Below, piece after piece: positions 32,807-41,766 of a DNA stretch of 64,000 nucleotides. Origin of the DNA: CAYQQQ01 sp964420125. GTDB lineage: Bacteria > Actinomycetota > Acidimicrobiia > Acidimicrobiales > Microtrichaceae. Every line of letters starts with the position of its first letter. Within the stretch, counting starts at the first letter, position 1. The notes under the pieces were generated by a model. The model made no database searches, had not been told where the DNA came from, and saw nothing but the letters and a program-made list of their open reading frames with translations. The DNA lies in the NCBI GenBank assembly GCA_964420125.1, contig CAYQQQ010000007.1, positions 62,001 through 126,000 on the forward strand, written 5' to 3'. Both the position numbers and the translations under genes were made by a program.

Positions 32807-33433
32807 TCAGATGAGGATCACGACGGCGTCAGGCGCGACCCCGATCTCGACCTGCCGGGCGATGCCCAGGTCCACGCCGTCGAGGGCCACCCGGGCTCCG
32901 TCGGGGAAGGTGCGGCTGGTCCGCCGACTGCGCTGCTGCACCAGTCCGGGGTGGGGCACGTGCGTGCCGCTGCGGCGACGTCGACCGGAGCGCACGAGAT
33001 CCCACCACCCGAGCGATCCTTCGAGCAGGTCGAGCACGCCGTCACCGGGGTGGGCCCGAGGTCCGAGGTTGTCGGGTCCGGTGAAGGCCGCGTTCATGGC
33101 GACGAAGGTGTGTCGGGCGAAGCGAGGTCCCCGGCCGGTGCGCGCCACCAGGTGAGCGGCGAAGCGGTGATCCTCCGTCCTGCCGTCGGGGCGGGTCAGC
33201 CGTGCCGTGCCGAAGTCGATGCTCAACAGCGTTCCACCGTTGGCTCGGAGGTCCTCGGCACGCCGGTGGGGCGAGCCGAGCGTCCGGTGCAGGTCACCGC
33301 CGACGAGGCCGACGACCGCTGGCGGCGGGTCCGAGCTCACCACCTGCACCAGCATGTGGTCGTCTGCGACCACGGGCGCCCCGGGTGGCAGGACTCCCGG
33401 CTCCCCCCAGTCCCGGCCCCGCCGGGCCGTCAC
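32807..33433 (-). CDS. Diacylglycerol-kinase-like C-terminal domain protein (no catalytic GGDGT)
   Basis: A 208-residue protein. The C-terminal part (FVAMNAAFTGPDNLGPRAHP, GDGVLDLLEG, then FPDGARVALDGVDLGIARQV) matches the beta-sandwich second domain of YegS/DgkB lipid kinases, where PRAHPGDG-x-LD and a DG-x2-G element are standard. The N-terminal kinase domain with GGDGT is missing; the beginning has only VVGLVGGDLHRTLG. Its GTG overlaps the helicase stop (GTGA). It may bind lipid or be a relic of a full kinase. Function is open. Confidence 0.65.
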   Translation of the reverse strand: MTARRGRDWGEPGVLPPGAPVVADDHMLVQVVSSDPPPAVVGLVGGDLHRTLGSPHRRAEDLRANGGTLLSIDFGTARLTRPDGRTEDHRFAAHLVARTGRGPRFARHTFVAMNAAFTGPDNLGPRAHPGDGVLDLLEGSLGWWDLVRSGRRRRSGTHVPHPGLVQQRSRRTSRTFPDGARVALDGVDLGIARQVEIGVAPDAVVILI

Positions 33434-36045
33434 AGCGGTCCCCCACCGGCTTCGACCACGTCGCGCCGCAGCAGCTCGGCGGCTCGACCGCATGCCCTCC
33501 CCGCCTCACCGGGAACCACGTCGCGGAGCTGGCGCAGCAGGTCGGTGAGCGACCTGGCGTTTCGCACGAAGTCGCCGCCGCTCATCTCCTCCTCGAGCAC
33601 CTGCTCCAGCGGGTATCCCGAGACCCAGCGGTGCGCGGCGGTGGCGAAGCCGGCGGACGGCGCACGCGTCTCCCCCAGACCCGCCGAGCGCTCCACGTCG
33701 TGGAGCTCTCGACTCAGCGCGACCAGCTGCGCGAACCGGTCCTGGAGGAGCGGTGTGGGCAGCGACGGGGGGGGCGGTGGGTCGGCGCTGCGATGCTCGT
33801 GGGTCACGCAAGAGACCACAGCGGCGACACCGGCGGCATCGAGGCCGTCCAGCAGCGACGCGTCCACCAGCAGCGACACGAGCAGGTCGCACTCGTGGTA
33901 GATGCGGCGGAGTCGTCGCCCGGACCCGGTGAGCGTCCAGCCCTCGACGTGATCGAACCGCGCCAGCACCTCCACTACGCGATCGAAGCGGGCGACGAGG
34001 TCGGTCCCTCGCCGATCCAGCTGGGCCTCGGTGCGGGCGAGCTCCCCCAGGATGCGAGTGCGCGCCCGGGCCTGTCGCAGAAGGTCCTCTCGGTCCTCGC
34101 GTGCATGGACGGGGTGAGCCGCCACGAGGTCCTTCAGCTCCGTGAGGCGCTTCCCTTCGGCCCTCTGGGCGCCGAGCCGCAACTTGCGGGGGTTGAGGCG
34201 TCGCAGGCGCGCCGCGGCCTGGCGCCGGAACGCCGGATCCCGGGGCGTGTAGGGGACGGGCAGATCGACCTTCCCCACGGCGCGCACCGTCGGAGCGGGG
34301 CGTGAGGGGTCCAGCCGGCGCACACGTCCCTTCGAGGTGACGAGCTCGGCTCTCGTGCCCCGCCGCTGTGCCACCGAGAGCACCACCGCGAGCTCGGGGG
34401 CGTCCTGCCCCGGCAGCTGCACCACATCCCCCGGGCGCAGAGCGGCGATCGCCGCCTCCCGTTCGGTGGTGGTGCTGCCTGGTGGCCGGGCTGCCGCACG
34501 CAGCTCGGCGACGAGACGTCGGTACTCCTCGAGCGACGCCGCAGGGACCGCAGCACTGGCGGGCGCTGCGTCGAGCTCGTGCAGCTCGACGCGAGCTCGT
34601 TCGGCGCGCTCGCGCAGCGTGGTGAGCGAGCGGTCGGTCTGGAACTGGGCGAACGAGCGCGCCAGCACGCGCTGGGCATGCTCCCGATCGTTGCGCTCGA
34701 TGAGGTTGACGGCCATGTTGTAGCTGGGTCGGAAGGCCGACTGGAGGGTGAACTCACGACTGGCCGCCAGCTCGGCGACGCGCTGGAACGGCACGAACGG
34801 GTTCCACAGCACCACAGCGGCACCGTGCTCGTCGATGCCGCGTCGTCCGGCTCGACCCGTGAGCTGGGTGAACTGCGCGGGTGTCAGCATGTCGTGGCCC
34901 TCGCCGGTGAACTTGGTGAGCCGCTCGATCACCACCGAGCGCGCCGGCATGTTGATGCCCAGCGCCAGGGTCTCGGTGGCGAACACCGCCTTCACGAGTC
35001 CCTGCACGAAGCACTCCTCGACTGCCTCGCGGAAGGCGGGGACCATCCCCGCGTGATGGGCGGCCAACCCCATGGCCAGGGTCTCCCGCCACAGGTCGAA
35101 CCCCAGCACGTCCAGGTCGGCGTCACGCAGGACCAGTCCATGGCGATCGGCGATCTCCCGGATCCGTGCGGCCTCGTCGCCGTCGGTGAGGCGCAGACCC
35201 GCCTCTCGACAGCTGGCGACGGCGTCCTCGCATCCGGCCCGGCTGAAGATGAACACGATCGACGGGAGGAGGTCCTCTTCCCTCAGCCGCTCCAGCACCT
35301 CGAGCCGCCGAGGGGTTCGGAAGCGCCGCCGTGGACGACCGCGGCTCCCGCCACCGGATCGGGTGCCGAGGTCGGCATCGAAGCGCTGGCCCCGCGGGTT
35401 GGGTCGGCCTTCGACGAGCAGCGGCAGGAGGTGCGCCCGGGTGGCATGCCGATCATCCACGAGGTAGAGGCAGTCCAGCTCCACGGGACGGCGATGCTCG
35501 ATGACCACGGTGGTCGGACCTCGCAGGGCACGGATCCACTCCCCGAGCTCCTCGGCGTTGGACACCGTCGCCGAGAGGCACACGAACCGCACGCCGAGCG
35601 GAGCGTGGATCAGGACCTCCTCCCACACGGGGCCGCGATAGGTGTCCTGCAGGAAGTGCACTTCGTCGAGGACCACCCACTGCAGGCCGTCCAACGCCTC
35701 GGAGCGGGCGTAGAGCATGTTGCGGAGCACCTCGGTCGTCATCACCACCACCGGCGCGCCGGGGTGGATGGCGTGGTCCCCGGTGAGGAGTCCGACGCTG
35801 GGATCGCCCAGCACGGTGCGCAGGTCGTTGAACTTCTGGTTCGACAGGGCCTTCACGGGCGTCGTGTAGAACACCCGGCCTCCACCGGCGAGCGCGTCGC
35901 GCACCGCCATCTCCCCCACCACCGTCTTGCCCGAACCAGTGGGCGCCGACACCAGGACGTTTCGTCCCTCGGAGACGGCCATGGCCGCTTCGTGCTGGAA
36001 GCGGTCCAGCTCGAAGCCGTGGTCGAACGGGGTGGAGCCGCTCAG
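33430..36045 (-). CDS. Ski2/HelY-type DExH RNA helicase
   Basis: An 871-residue superfamily-2 helicase. The Q-like FELDRFQ start is followed by Walker A SAPTGSGKTVVGE, TTPVKALSNQKF, the DEVH box (LDEVHFL), LSATVSN, and motif VI QLTGRAGRRGID. After residue about 470 there is a beta-barrel insertion and a C-terminal rRNA_proc-arch/DSHCT domain (GETRAPSAGFATAAHRWVSG region). Mycobacterial HelY has the same size and the same place beside tatAC. No ATG, GTG or TTG lies between the tatC stop and the Q motif. The best start is a CTG overlapping the tatC TGA, with GAGGG six bases before it. Confidence 0.88.
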   Translation of the reverse strand: MSGSTPFDHGFELDRFQHEAAMAVSEGRNVLVSAPTGSGKTVVGEMAVRDALAGGGRVFYTTPVKALSNQKFNDLRTVLGDPSVGLLTGDHAIHPGAPVVVMTTEVLRNMLYARSEALDGLQWVVLDEVHFLQDTYRGPVWEEVLIHAPLGVRFVCLSATVSNAEELGEWIRALRGPTTVVIEHRRPVELDCLYLVDDRHATRAHLLPLLVEGRPNPRGQRFDADLGTRSGGGSRGRPRRRFRTPRRLEVLERLREEDLLPSIVFIFSRAGCEDAVASCREAGLRLTDGDEAARIREIADRHGLVLRDADLDVLGFDLWRETLAMGLAAHHAGMVPAFREAVEECFVQGLVKAVFATETLALGINMPARSVVIERLTKFTGEGHDMLTPAQFTQLTGRAGRRGIDEHGAAVVLWNPFVPFQRVAELAASREFTLQSAFRPSYNMAVNLIERNDREHAQRVLARSFAQFQTDRSLTTLRERAERARVELHELDAAPASAAVPAASLEEYRRLVAELRAAARPPGSTTTEREAAIAALRPGDVVQLPGQDAPELAVVLSVAQRRGTRAELVTSKGRVRRLDPSRPAPTVRAVGKVDLPVPYTPRDPAFRRQAAARLRRLNPRKLRLGAQRAEGKRLTELKDLVAAHPVHAREDREDLLRQARARTRILGELARTEAQLDRRGTDLVARFDRVVEVLARFDHVEGWTLTGSGRRLRRIYHECDLLVSLLVDASLLDGLDAAGVAAVVSCVTHEHRSADPPPPPSLPTPLLQDRFAQLVALSRELHDVERSAGLGETRAPSAGFATAAHRWVSGYPLEQVLEEEMSGGDFVRNARSLTDLLRQLRDVVPGEAGRACGRAAELLRRDVVEAGGGPL

Positions 36046-36986
36046 GACGGGCCCTCGCCCTCCGGACGCAGGGTCTCGCCGAGGCCCTCGTCCCTCGGAG
36101 TCGGCGCACCGAGAGGAGCATCCCCGGCGGCGGTGGCCACCACCTCCCCGCTCGTCCCGTCGATGGCGCCGTCGGTCGTCTCGTCGACCGCAGCCGCCTG
36201 GCGGGCCTCCCGACGGTTGCGCCGGCGCTGCAGGCCGAGGCCGATCAGGATGCTGATGCCGTACAGGAACGCCATGGGGATGGCGAGCGCGAACAGGCTG
36301 AAGGGATCTCCCGACGGAGTGATCCCCGCAGCGAGCACGACGATGAGCAGCAGCGCCTGACGCCACCACGACCAGAGCCGCTGCGGGGTCACCACTCCCA
36401 CCATCTGGAGCGCCACCATCACGACGGGGAACTGGAACCCCACACCGAACGCCACCATCATCAACAGCGCCAGGCGGGTGAAGTTGCCGATGCCGGCGCG
36501 GACCTCCACCTCGCTGCCGGCGATGCCGATCAGGAACTGCGCCGCTCGGGTGAGCGTGACGTAGGCCAGGGTCGCACCGAGGGCGAACAGCGCCATCCCC
36601 GCTGCGACGAACGCCACGGCGTACCGGCGCTCCTTCTTGTAGAGGCCGGGAGCGATGAAGCGCCAGAGCTGCCAGAGGATCACCGGCATGGCCAAGATGA
36701 CCGCCCCCCAGCCAGCGATGCGCATCCGGAGGGTGAAGGGGTCGAGCAGGTTGGTCTCGAGGAACTTGCAGGTGGCCTCGGGATCGAGGGCGAGCTGCGC
36801 GTTGCAGTACGGCGCGTTGAGCACGTCGACGAGCCAGGGGTAGAGGAACCACGAGGGGACCAGCGCGACGGCCACGGTGGCGAGGCAGATGAAGAGCCGG
36901 CCACGCAACTCCCGTAGGTGGTCGCCCAGCGACATCTGGGCAGGGTCGCGCTCCGCGCCCTTCAGGAACCGGGGGCCGGCGGTCAA
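36042..36986 (-). CDS. tatC: Sec-independent protein translocase TatC
   Basis: A 314-residue membrane protein with six transmembrane helices. MSLGDHLRELRGRLF is the conserved cytoplasmic N-terminus that binds twin-arginine signals, with the family's Glu following. AIPMAFLYGISILIG-like is the last helix. A long Ala/Gly-rich acidic tail (about 60 residues) follows the fold. I place the start at TTG, which overlaps the tatB stop (TTGA) and follows GAGGA; the ATG at MSLGDHL (36935) is an alternative giving 297 residues. It forms the receptor of the twin-arginine translocase with TatB. Confidence 0.93.
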   Translation of the reverse strand: MTAGPRFLKGAERDPAQMSLGDHLRELRGRLFICLATVAVALVPSWFLYPWLVDVLNAPYCNAQLALDPEATCKFLETNLLDPFTLRMRIAGWGAVILAMPVILWQLWRFIAPGLYKKERRYAVAFVAAGMALFALGATLAYVTLTRAAQFLIGIAGSEVEVRAGIGNFTRLALLMMVAFGVGFQFPVVMVALQMVGVVTPQRLWSWWRQALLLIVVLAAGITPSGDPFSLFALAIPMAFLYGISILIGLGLQRRRNRREARQAAAVDETTDGAIDGTSGEVVATAAGDAPLGAPTPRDEGLGETLRPEGEGPS

Positions 36987-37495
36987 CGTTCCTCGTCGGC
37001 GATCTGGGTGCTCGGAGCCGGGTCGGACTCCTCGACGTGTGCCGGGGTGTCTGCGCCGCCCGCGGCCGGGGCGCCGACGTCGGTCGCCCGGTCCGCGGGT
37101 TCAGGCGAGCGGTCGACGGGCGGGTGAGCCTCGTCGGCATCGGCCGCGGAAGGGCTCTCGACGTCCGATGCAGCATCGGGGTCGGCGGACGCGGCCTTGG
37201 AGCGCTCCTCGGCCTCGGCCTCGAGTGCGTACTGGGCCAGCTTCTGTCGAGGACGCACCGCGAACTCGCCCAGCTCTCGGATGGGCTGCATCGCAGGGTC
37301 GTTCACGATGTCCTGCATGTCGCCGGTCCACTCGGAGGTCAGCTTCCGGAGGTTGTGCAACATCCGGCCTGCACCCCGAGCCATCTCGGGGATGCGGTCG
37401 GGGCCGAGCACCACCAGAGCGAGGAAGGCGATGACGACGATCTCGCCACCACCGATGTTCTCCAGGATGAAGCCGAACTGGGCGGCCGAAGCCAT
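36983..37495 (-). CDS. tatB: Tat translocase subunit TatB/TatA
   Basis: A 170-residue protein with one N-terminal transmembrane helix (GGGEIVVIAFLALVVLGPDR) and the GP-x-R/K-P hinge (GPDRIPEMAR). An amphipathic helix follows (RGAGRMLHNLRKLTSEWTGD). The remainder is acidic and Pro/Ala-rich. The length and single Pro hinge suit TatB; a TatA of under 100 residues is not otherwise present here. It anchors the TatBC receptor that accepts folded Tat substrates. Translation runs on into tatC through the TTGA overlap. Confidence 0.88.
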   Translation of the reverse strand: MASAAQFGFILENIGGGEIVVIAFLALVVLGPDRIPEMARGAGRMLHNLRKLTSEWTGDMQDIVNDPAMQPIRELGEFAVRPRQKLAQYALEAEAEERSKAASADPDAASDVESPSAADADEAHPPVDRSPEPADRATDVGAPAAGGADTPAHVEESDPAPSTQIADEER

Positions 37496-37598
37496 ACCGC
37501 CACTGTAAACGTCGTGCCGACGAGTCCTCGAACGCGCCGGTGCCCCGGGAGACCCGGGGCACCGGCGTGGTTCTTCGAGGGGAGACCAGTGGTGCTGC

Positions 37599-37928
37599 TC
37601 AGCGGTCGGTCATCGCCGCCAAGGTCTCGAACCAATCCGCGGTGCTCAACAGATCGTGGAAGTCGAGCACGTCGTCGTGATCGATGCAGTCGCCCTGGTG
37701 GGCCTCGTGGAGCTCGGCGGGCAGCGACCACTCGGTGCAGTGGACCCCTGCGGCCAGGAGCACATCGACGACGTGCGCCTCGGCCGGTCGGACCTCGATC
37801 ATCCGGCACACCGGGCATCGGAACAGGTAGGTGGAGGATCCGTCCTCCCTGCACATCCGCACCCGAAGGTCGCGGGACCGCAGCTCGACGTCGCCGCAGT
37901 CGCTACACGTTGCTCGAATCAGTGCCAT
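37599..37928 (-). CDS. Small zinc-ribbon protein, unknown function
   Basis: A 109-residue protein with ATCSDCGDVELRSRDLRVRM and YLFRCPVCRMIEVRP, two CxxC pairs about 30 residues apart, plus a C-terminal half (LLAAGVHCTEWSLPAELHEA) that ends in an acidic helix. A zinc ribbon is the natural fold. The ATG is preceded by GGGAGG. It sits between signal peptidase I and tatB on the same strand, with 158 bp upstream. I know similar small zinc proteins from actinobacteria but no function. Confidence 0.7.
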   Translation of the reverse strand: MALIRATCSDCGDVELRSRDLRVRMCREDGSSTYLFRCPVCRMIEVRPAEAHVVDVLLAAGVHCTEWSLPAELHEAHQGDCIDHDDVLDFHDLLSTADWFETLAAMTDR

Positions 37929-38086
37929 CTCGAGGCCTCCCGTTGTGGTCTCCTTCTCTCTTTCGGCCGTGCCCCCTGCGGGGTTGACCTTTCGGTCCGC
38001 GAATCTCCGGGCACGGGTGTGCTCCACGATCCGGACAGCTCGCCGCCGAGGGCCCCAGGAGCCGCAGCGGGTGCACAGGAGTGGGC

Positions 38087-38758
38087 TCAGAGACCCGACC
38101 AGCGCGACAGCGGCCAGATGACGGCGAAGGCGCGGCCCACCACGGAGTCGACCGGTATGGTGCCGATGAAGCGGCTGTCCGAGCTGTTGTCGCGGTTGTC
38201 GCCCATCACGAAGACCTCGCCCTCGGGGACGGTGACGGGGTCGTCCAGGTTGGCGGTGCTGGTGCCGACGGGCAGGTAGGGCTCCTCGAGCGGTCGATCG
38301 TTGACGTAGACGATGCCCTCGCGGGCGACGACGGTGTCGCCGGGCAGGCCGATCACGCGCTTGATGAGGTCCTCGGGGTCTCCCGGAGCGGCGGGAGCCG
38401 TCTCCGGGCGCTTGAAGACGATGACGTCGCCGCGGTTGATGTCGTGGAGCCGGTAGCTGAGCCGGTTCACCAAGACGCGATCCCCGACTGCCAAGGTTGG
38501 CTCCATCGACCCGCTGGGGATCCGGAACGACTGCACGACGAAGTTGCGCACCAGCAGGGCGATCAGCACGGCCCCTGCGATGACCAGCACCCACTCCACA
38601 GCGTTGCGCAGCGGCGACACCTCTCCGCGACGGGCACCTCTGCGGCTCACGAATGGAACGGCGACCGGTGCCGGCGCAGCCGACGGGCCCTCGGGCTCGG
38701 GATCGTCTGTGCTGGTCAGATCCGGCTCGCCGGGAGGTGCAGGCTCGCTGGTGGTCAT
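38087..38758 (-). CDS. lepB: Signal peptidase I
   Basis: A 223-residue membrane-anchored serine protease that removes Sec/Tat signal peptides. After a proline-rich cytoplasmic N-terminus there is one transmembrane helix (VEWVLVIAGAVLIALLVRNF, residues about 55-75). Box B is RIPSGSMEPTLAVGDR (nucleophile Ser), box D DLIKRVIGLPGDTVV (general-base Lys), box E GDNRDNSSDSR. All type-I signature boxes are present. The ATG overlaps the pafC stop by ATGA. Position beside tatBC gives a small export cluster. Confidence 0.95.
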   Translation of the reverse strand: MTTSEPAPPGEPDLTSTDDPEPEGPSAAPAPVAVPFVSRRGARRGEVSPLRNAVEWVLVIAGAVLIALLVRNFVVQSFRIPSGSMEPTLAVGDRVLVNRLSYRLHDINRGDVIVFKRPETAPAAPGDPEDLIKRVIGLPGDTVVAREGIVYVNDRPLEEPYLPVGTSTANLDDPVTVPEGEVFVMGDNRDNSSDSRFIGTIPVDSVVGRAFAVIWPLSRWSGL

Positions 38759-39735
38759 CCCGTGGAGCGTACCGGCGATTCGGGATCGAACCCGTCAACG
38801 CGGTGCCGTCGGAGCATGGCCTTCGCCGCGTGCTGTCGACGGGAATCGAGCTGCCTCACCGTGTCGAGCTCGACGGCAGATGTTGCGGCACCCAGTCGCA
38901 ACAGGAGCCGATCGAGGTACGCGTCGGTCATCGCCCGTAGGCGCACCACGACCACGTCGCCCTCCTCGCTCCACGATTCGACCGGGTCGGCTTCCAGCAT
39001 CCAGCTGTCGTCGGCGGGCACTCGGAGCTCCACCAGCATCCCGTCGCCGCGGGGGTGGGCCGGATCGCCCAGCACTTCCGGGACCTCGAAGGCCGCGACC
39101 TCGCCGACGGGTGCGAGGTGCTGCACCCGGTCGATCCGGAAGTGACGTGGTGCGCCACGAAGGTGGCACCAGCCGGTGAGGTACCAGTGCCCGTCGATGC
39201 TCCGCAACGCCCAGGGATCGACCACCCGGGAGACCAGCTGGTCCCGACCCCAGCTGAAGTGGGACATCTCGACGCGTCGGCGCAGCGAGACTGCCCGCTC
39301 CAGCTCGACCAGCACTGCGGGATCAGCGGGGCCGAGGTCCACCTCCAACGCATCGGCCGCACCGGCACCGAGCGAGTCGGCGAGCTTCGCGACCGCACCG
39401 GGCAGGACATCGCGAAGTCGCTCGTCGTGCTGCAGAGCGATCCCCGCCGCCAGGAGCAGCAGGGCCTCGTTGTGGTCGAGCCGCGGTGGACGGCGGAAGT
39501 AGTCCGCCAGCACCACGGAGACCCAGTCGCCGTCGATGTCGACGTCGATCATGTGATCGGGGCCGATCGCCGGCTCCACGTTCAGGAAGACGGACGTCAG
39601 ATCTGCGCGCAGCGTGTCCGGATCGGTGCCGAACCGGTCGCAGATCTCCTGCACGGTGGCACCCTCCCGGGAACCCAACCAGGGCAGCACCGCCAACATG
39701 GTCTCCACCCGTTCGCGCGTGGTGCGGGCAGCCAT
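38755..39735 (-). CDS. pafC: WYL-domain transcriptional regulator PafC
   Basis: A 326-residue protein with an N-terminal winged helix-turn-helix (TTRERVETMLAVLPWLGSRE, VQEICDRFGTDPDTLRADLT) and a WYL domain (RVVDPWALRSIDGHWYLTGW, HLRGAPRHFRIDRV) with a WCX C-terminal extension. In mycobacteria PafB and PafC form a heterodimer that activates the LexA-independent DNA-damage response, and in this gene order it follows pafA. Its ATG overlaps the pafB stop by one base (TGATG). The protein has no proteasome function itself. Confidence 0.93.
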   Translation of the reverse strand: MAARTTRERVETMLAVLPWLGSREGATVQEICDRFGTDPDTLRADLTSVFLNVEPAIGPDHMIDVDIDGDWVSVVLADYFRRPPRLDHNEALLLLAAGIALQHDERLRDVLPGAVAKLADSLGAGAADALEVDLGPADPAVLVELERAVSLRRRVEMSHFSWGRDQLVSRVVDPWALRSIDGHWYLTGWCHLRGAPRHFRIDRVQHLAPVGEVAAFEVPEVLGDPAHPRGDGMLVELRVPADDSWMLEADPVESWSEEGDVVVVRLRAMTDAYLDRLLLRLGAATSAVELDTVRQLDSRRQHAAKAMLRRHRVDGFDPESPVRSTG

Positions 39736-40667
39736 CAGCCGGCCCCGCCGGCGAGCTCGAGGAGGTGCTCGATCCAACGCCTGCGCAACTCGGGCGGGTC
39801 GAGCAGCTCGGCTCGGTCGAGGAACCCCGAGAGCCAGTGCCACAGGCCGGTGGCGTTGCGCACCTGGAGGCGCACCTCCACGGAGCCGTCTGCACGTTCC
39901 TGCACGACCTCGACGCCGGGGCCGTCGGCGAAGGCGAGCGGAGCGACCTCCGGGTCGAGGAGCACCCGCACCGGCTCCGCATCGCCCGTGCCGAGCTCCC
40001 AGGGCCGCACCCGCAGCTGCTCCACCCGGACATCGAGGTGGTCCGGGACCTCCTCGGCGAGCTCGACGGGGCCCGTGATCCGGTCGAGCCGGAAGTTCCT
40101 CGGTGCAGCCCGGTCCAGGTCGAAGGTGGCGGCGTACCAGTGCCCGCCGCGCAGCACAAGCCTCCGGGGGATCACGTGGCGGTCCCGTCCCAGGTGGGTG
40201 AAGCGGGTGGAGCGGCCCTCGCTGATGGCTTCGAACACCCGGGTGACCACGTGGTCGAGGTGGATCTCCGCCGTGGTGGAGGCGACCGGCTCCCCGAGGA
40301 GTCCTCCGAGCTTGCGCAGCGCGTCACGTAGCTCCTCGGCGGGGTCGAGCTCCGCACCTCGCAACGCGAGCCGCGTGGCGGCGGCGCGCAGTGCGGCCAG
40401 CTCCGCCGGCGTGAGGCCCGGGTCGGCGACGCTGCGGTCGACGGTGTAGCCGGTGGTGTCGCCGGACGGCCCGGACCCGCTGACGGAGCGCAGGGGAATG
40501 CCCATGTCCACCAGGTCGGCCTTGTCGCGTTCGAACGTGCGGCGGAACGCTGCGTCGCTCTCGGCATAGGTGCCGATGCGGGTGCGGATCTCCGCCGCAG
40601 TCAAGGGCGACGGGTTCGACTCGAGGAGGGCGGCCAGGTTGAGGAGGCGCTCGAACTTGGTGTCCAC
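39735..40667 (-). CDS. pafB: WYL-domain transcriptional regulator PafB
   Basis: A 310-residue protein whose N-terminus (KFERLLNLAALLESNPSPLT, AAEIRTRIGTYAESDAAFRR) is the winged-helix domain; the WYL fold follows (RRLVLRGGHWYAATFDLDRA, RNFRLDRITGPVEL). A WCX extension closes the protein (GLWHWLSGFLDRAELLDPPE). Start at GTG; no better start is nearby. Pairs with PafC as activator of the DNA-damage regulon in relatives. It lies 43 bp after the DUF3866 gene and may share the pafA transcript. Confidence 0.93.
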   Translation of the reverse strand: MDTKFERLLNLAALLESNPSPLTAAEIRTRIGTYAESDAAFRRTFERDKADLVDMGIPLRSVSGSGPSGDTTGYTVDRSVADPGLTPAELAALRAAATRLALRGAELDPAEELRDALRKLGGLLGEPVASTTAEIHLDHVVTRVFEAISEGRSTRFTHLGRDRHVIPRRLVLRGGHWYAATFDLDRAAPRNFRLDRITGPVELAEEVPDHLDVRVEQLRVRPWELGTGDAEPVRVLLDPEVAPLAFADGPGVEVVQERADGSVEVRLQVRNATGLWHWLSGFLDRAELLDPPELRRRWIEHLLELAGGAG

Positions 40668-40710
40668 TGGCCACGACAGTAGCGCCGGGCTCGACCCGGG
40701 AGACCCGTGG

Positions 40711-41763
40711 CTACCCGGTGCCGGGATCGTCGGGCAGGCGCTGGGAGCACAGCTGCCCTGCCAGTGCCCCTGCTGCGGTCGCGGCAGCGAAGAACAACGG
40801 GTCCTCGTCGTGGGCGCGTCCCATGGTGGTGACCCGGATGCCCGCCCGGTGGAGCAACACCGAGGCATCTGGGGGGTGATCGAGCTCGATCGGCGAGACA
40901 CCGGCGAGGCCGAGCACCTCGGGTGGGTGGGCGGCGACGAGGGGCACGACGTGGGTGAGCTCGAGGATGGAGCGGACGTGGTGCGACACCCCACGGTGCC
41001 GGGACCGAGGGTCCCCCTCGCTGGCCCGAACGCACAGCACGGGACGCCCCCCGCGCCGCTCGGCCACGTCCATCACCGAGGCGACCTCCACGGCGGTCGT
41101 GCCGAAGTCGGTGCCGGTACCCACGACGCCGGGTCCCATCCCGACCACCACCGCGTCGGCATCGGCGACGTGACGGGCGAGGCCGAGCGCCGACGGCAGC
41201 GAGACCGCCTCGAGGTCGCCGCCGAAGGCGTGCCCGCTCGTCACGGTCGCCGCCAGCAGCTCGCGCTCGACGAGCTCGGCGACCAGGTCGGAGAGCGCCA
41301 GCGGGAGCGCAGCGCCATCGGTCATGACGTAGGCCAGCCGCCGTCGGGGAGCGGCGGCGGCGAAGCCGAGCGCCACCATCGCGACCTGCGAGTGCACGGA
41401 GCAGGCGACCACCGGGATGCCGTCGAGGGCAGCGTCAGCCGCCTCCGGGTGAGCGAGCTCGGACGTCCCTGCATCGCTCTGGAGGCTGGTGTAGCGCAGC
41501 TTCATGATGTGCTCGGGGCCGGGAAGTCGCAGCTCCGTGCGCGCCAGGTTCCAGTGCACCACGTGCCACCCGCCGGTTCCCAGGCCTCTGTCGACCGCGG
41601 TGGTGTTGCAGATCACCTCGTCGTCCACGTCGACGGTGCCGACGAGCCGGGTGAGCGCATACGCCCTGGCGTCGCTCCCGTCGGACATCTCGACCCGCAC
41701 GCGCTGGAGGCCGGAACGCTCGGCGAGGATCTCGCGCACGATCGCCGTCTGGTAGGTCGGCAC
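40711..41763 (-). CDS. DUF3866 family protein
   Basis: A 350-residue protein of a family that often lies between pafA and pafBC in actinobacteria, as here. Segments such as MKLRYTSLQSDAGTSELAHP, VHSQVAMVALGFAAAAPRRR, LAYVMTDGAALPLALSDLVA and VVVGMGPGVVGTGTDFGTTA are conserved-looking, and the last two have glycine-rich turns like a ligand-binding fold. The GTG start is 3 bp after the pafA stop. Function unknown; the constant position suggests a link with pupylation or the PafBC response. Confidence 0.8.
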   Translation of the reverse strand: MPTYQTAIVREILAERSGLQRVRVEMSDGSDARAYALTRLVGTVDVDDEVICNTTAVDRGLGTGGWHVVHWNLARTELRLPGPEHIMKLRYTSLQSDAGTSELAHPEAADAALDGIPVVACSVHSQVAMVALGFAAAAPRRRLAYVMTDGAALPLALSDLVAELVERELLAATVTSGHAFGGDLEAVSLPSALGLARHVADADAVVVGMGPGVVGTGTDFGTTAVEVASVMDVAERRGGRPVLCVRASEGDPRSRHRGVSHHVRSILELTHVVPLVAAHPPEVLGLAGVSPIELDHPPDASVLLHRAGIRVTTMGRAHDEDPLFFAAATAAGALAGQLCSQRLPDDPGTG

Positions 41764-41766
41764 CGG

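Noticed and set aside
38760..38805. tRNA T-arm-like GGGTTCGATCCC
   Set aside because: It lies inside the last codons of pafC (DGFDPESP) and no acceptor, D or anticodon arms can be drawn around it.
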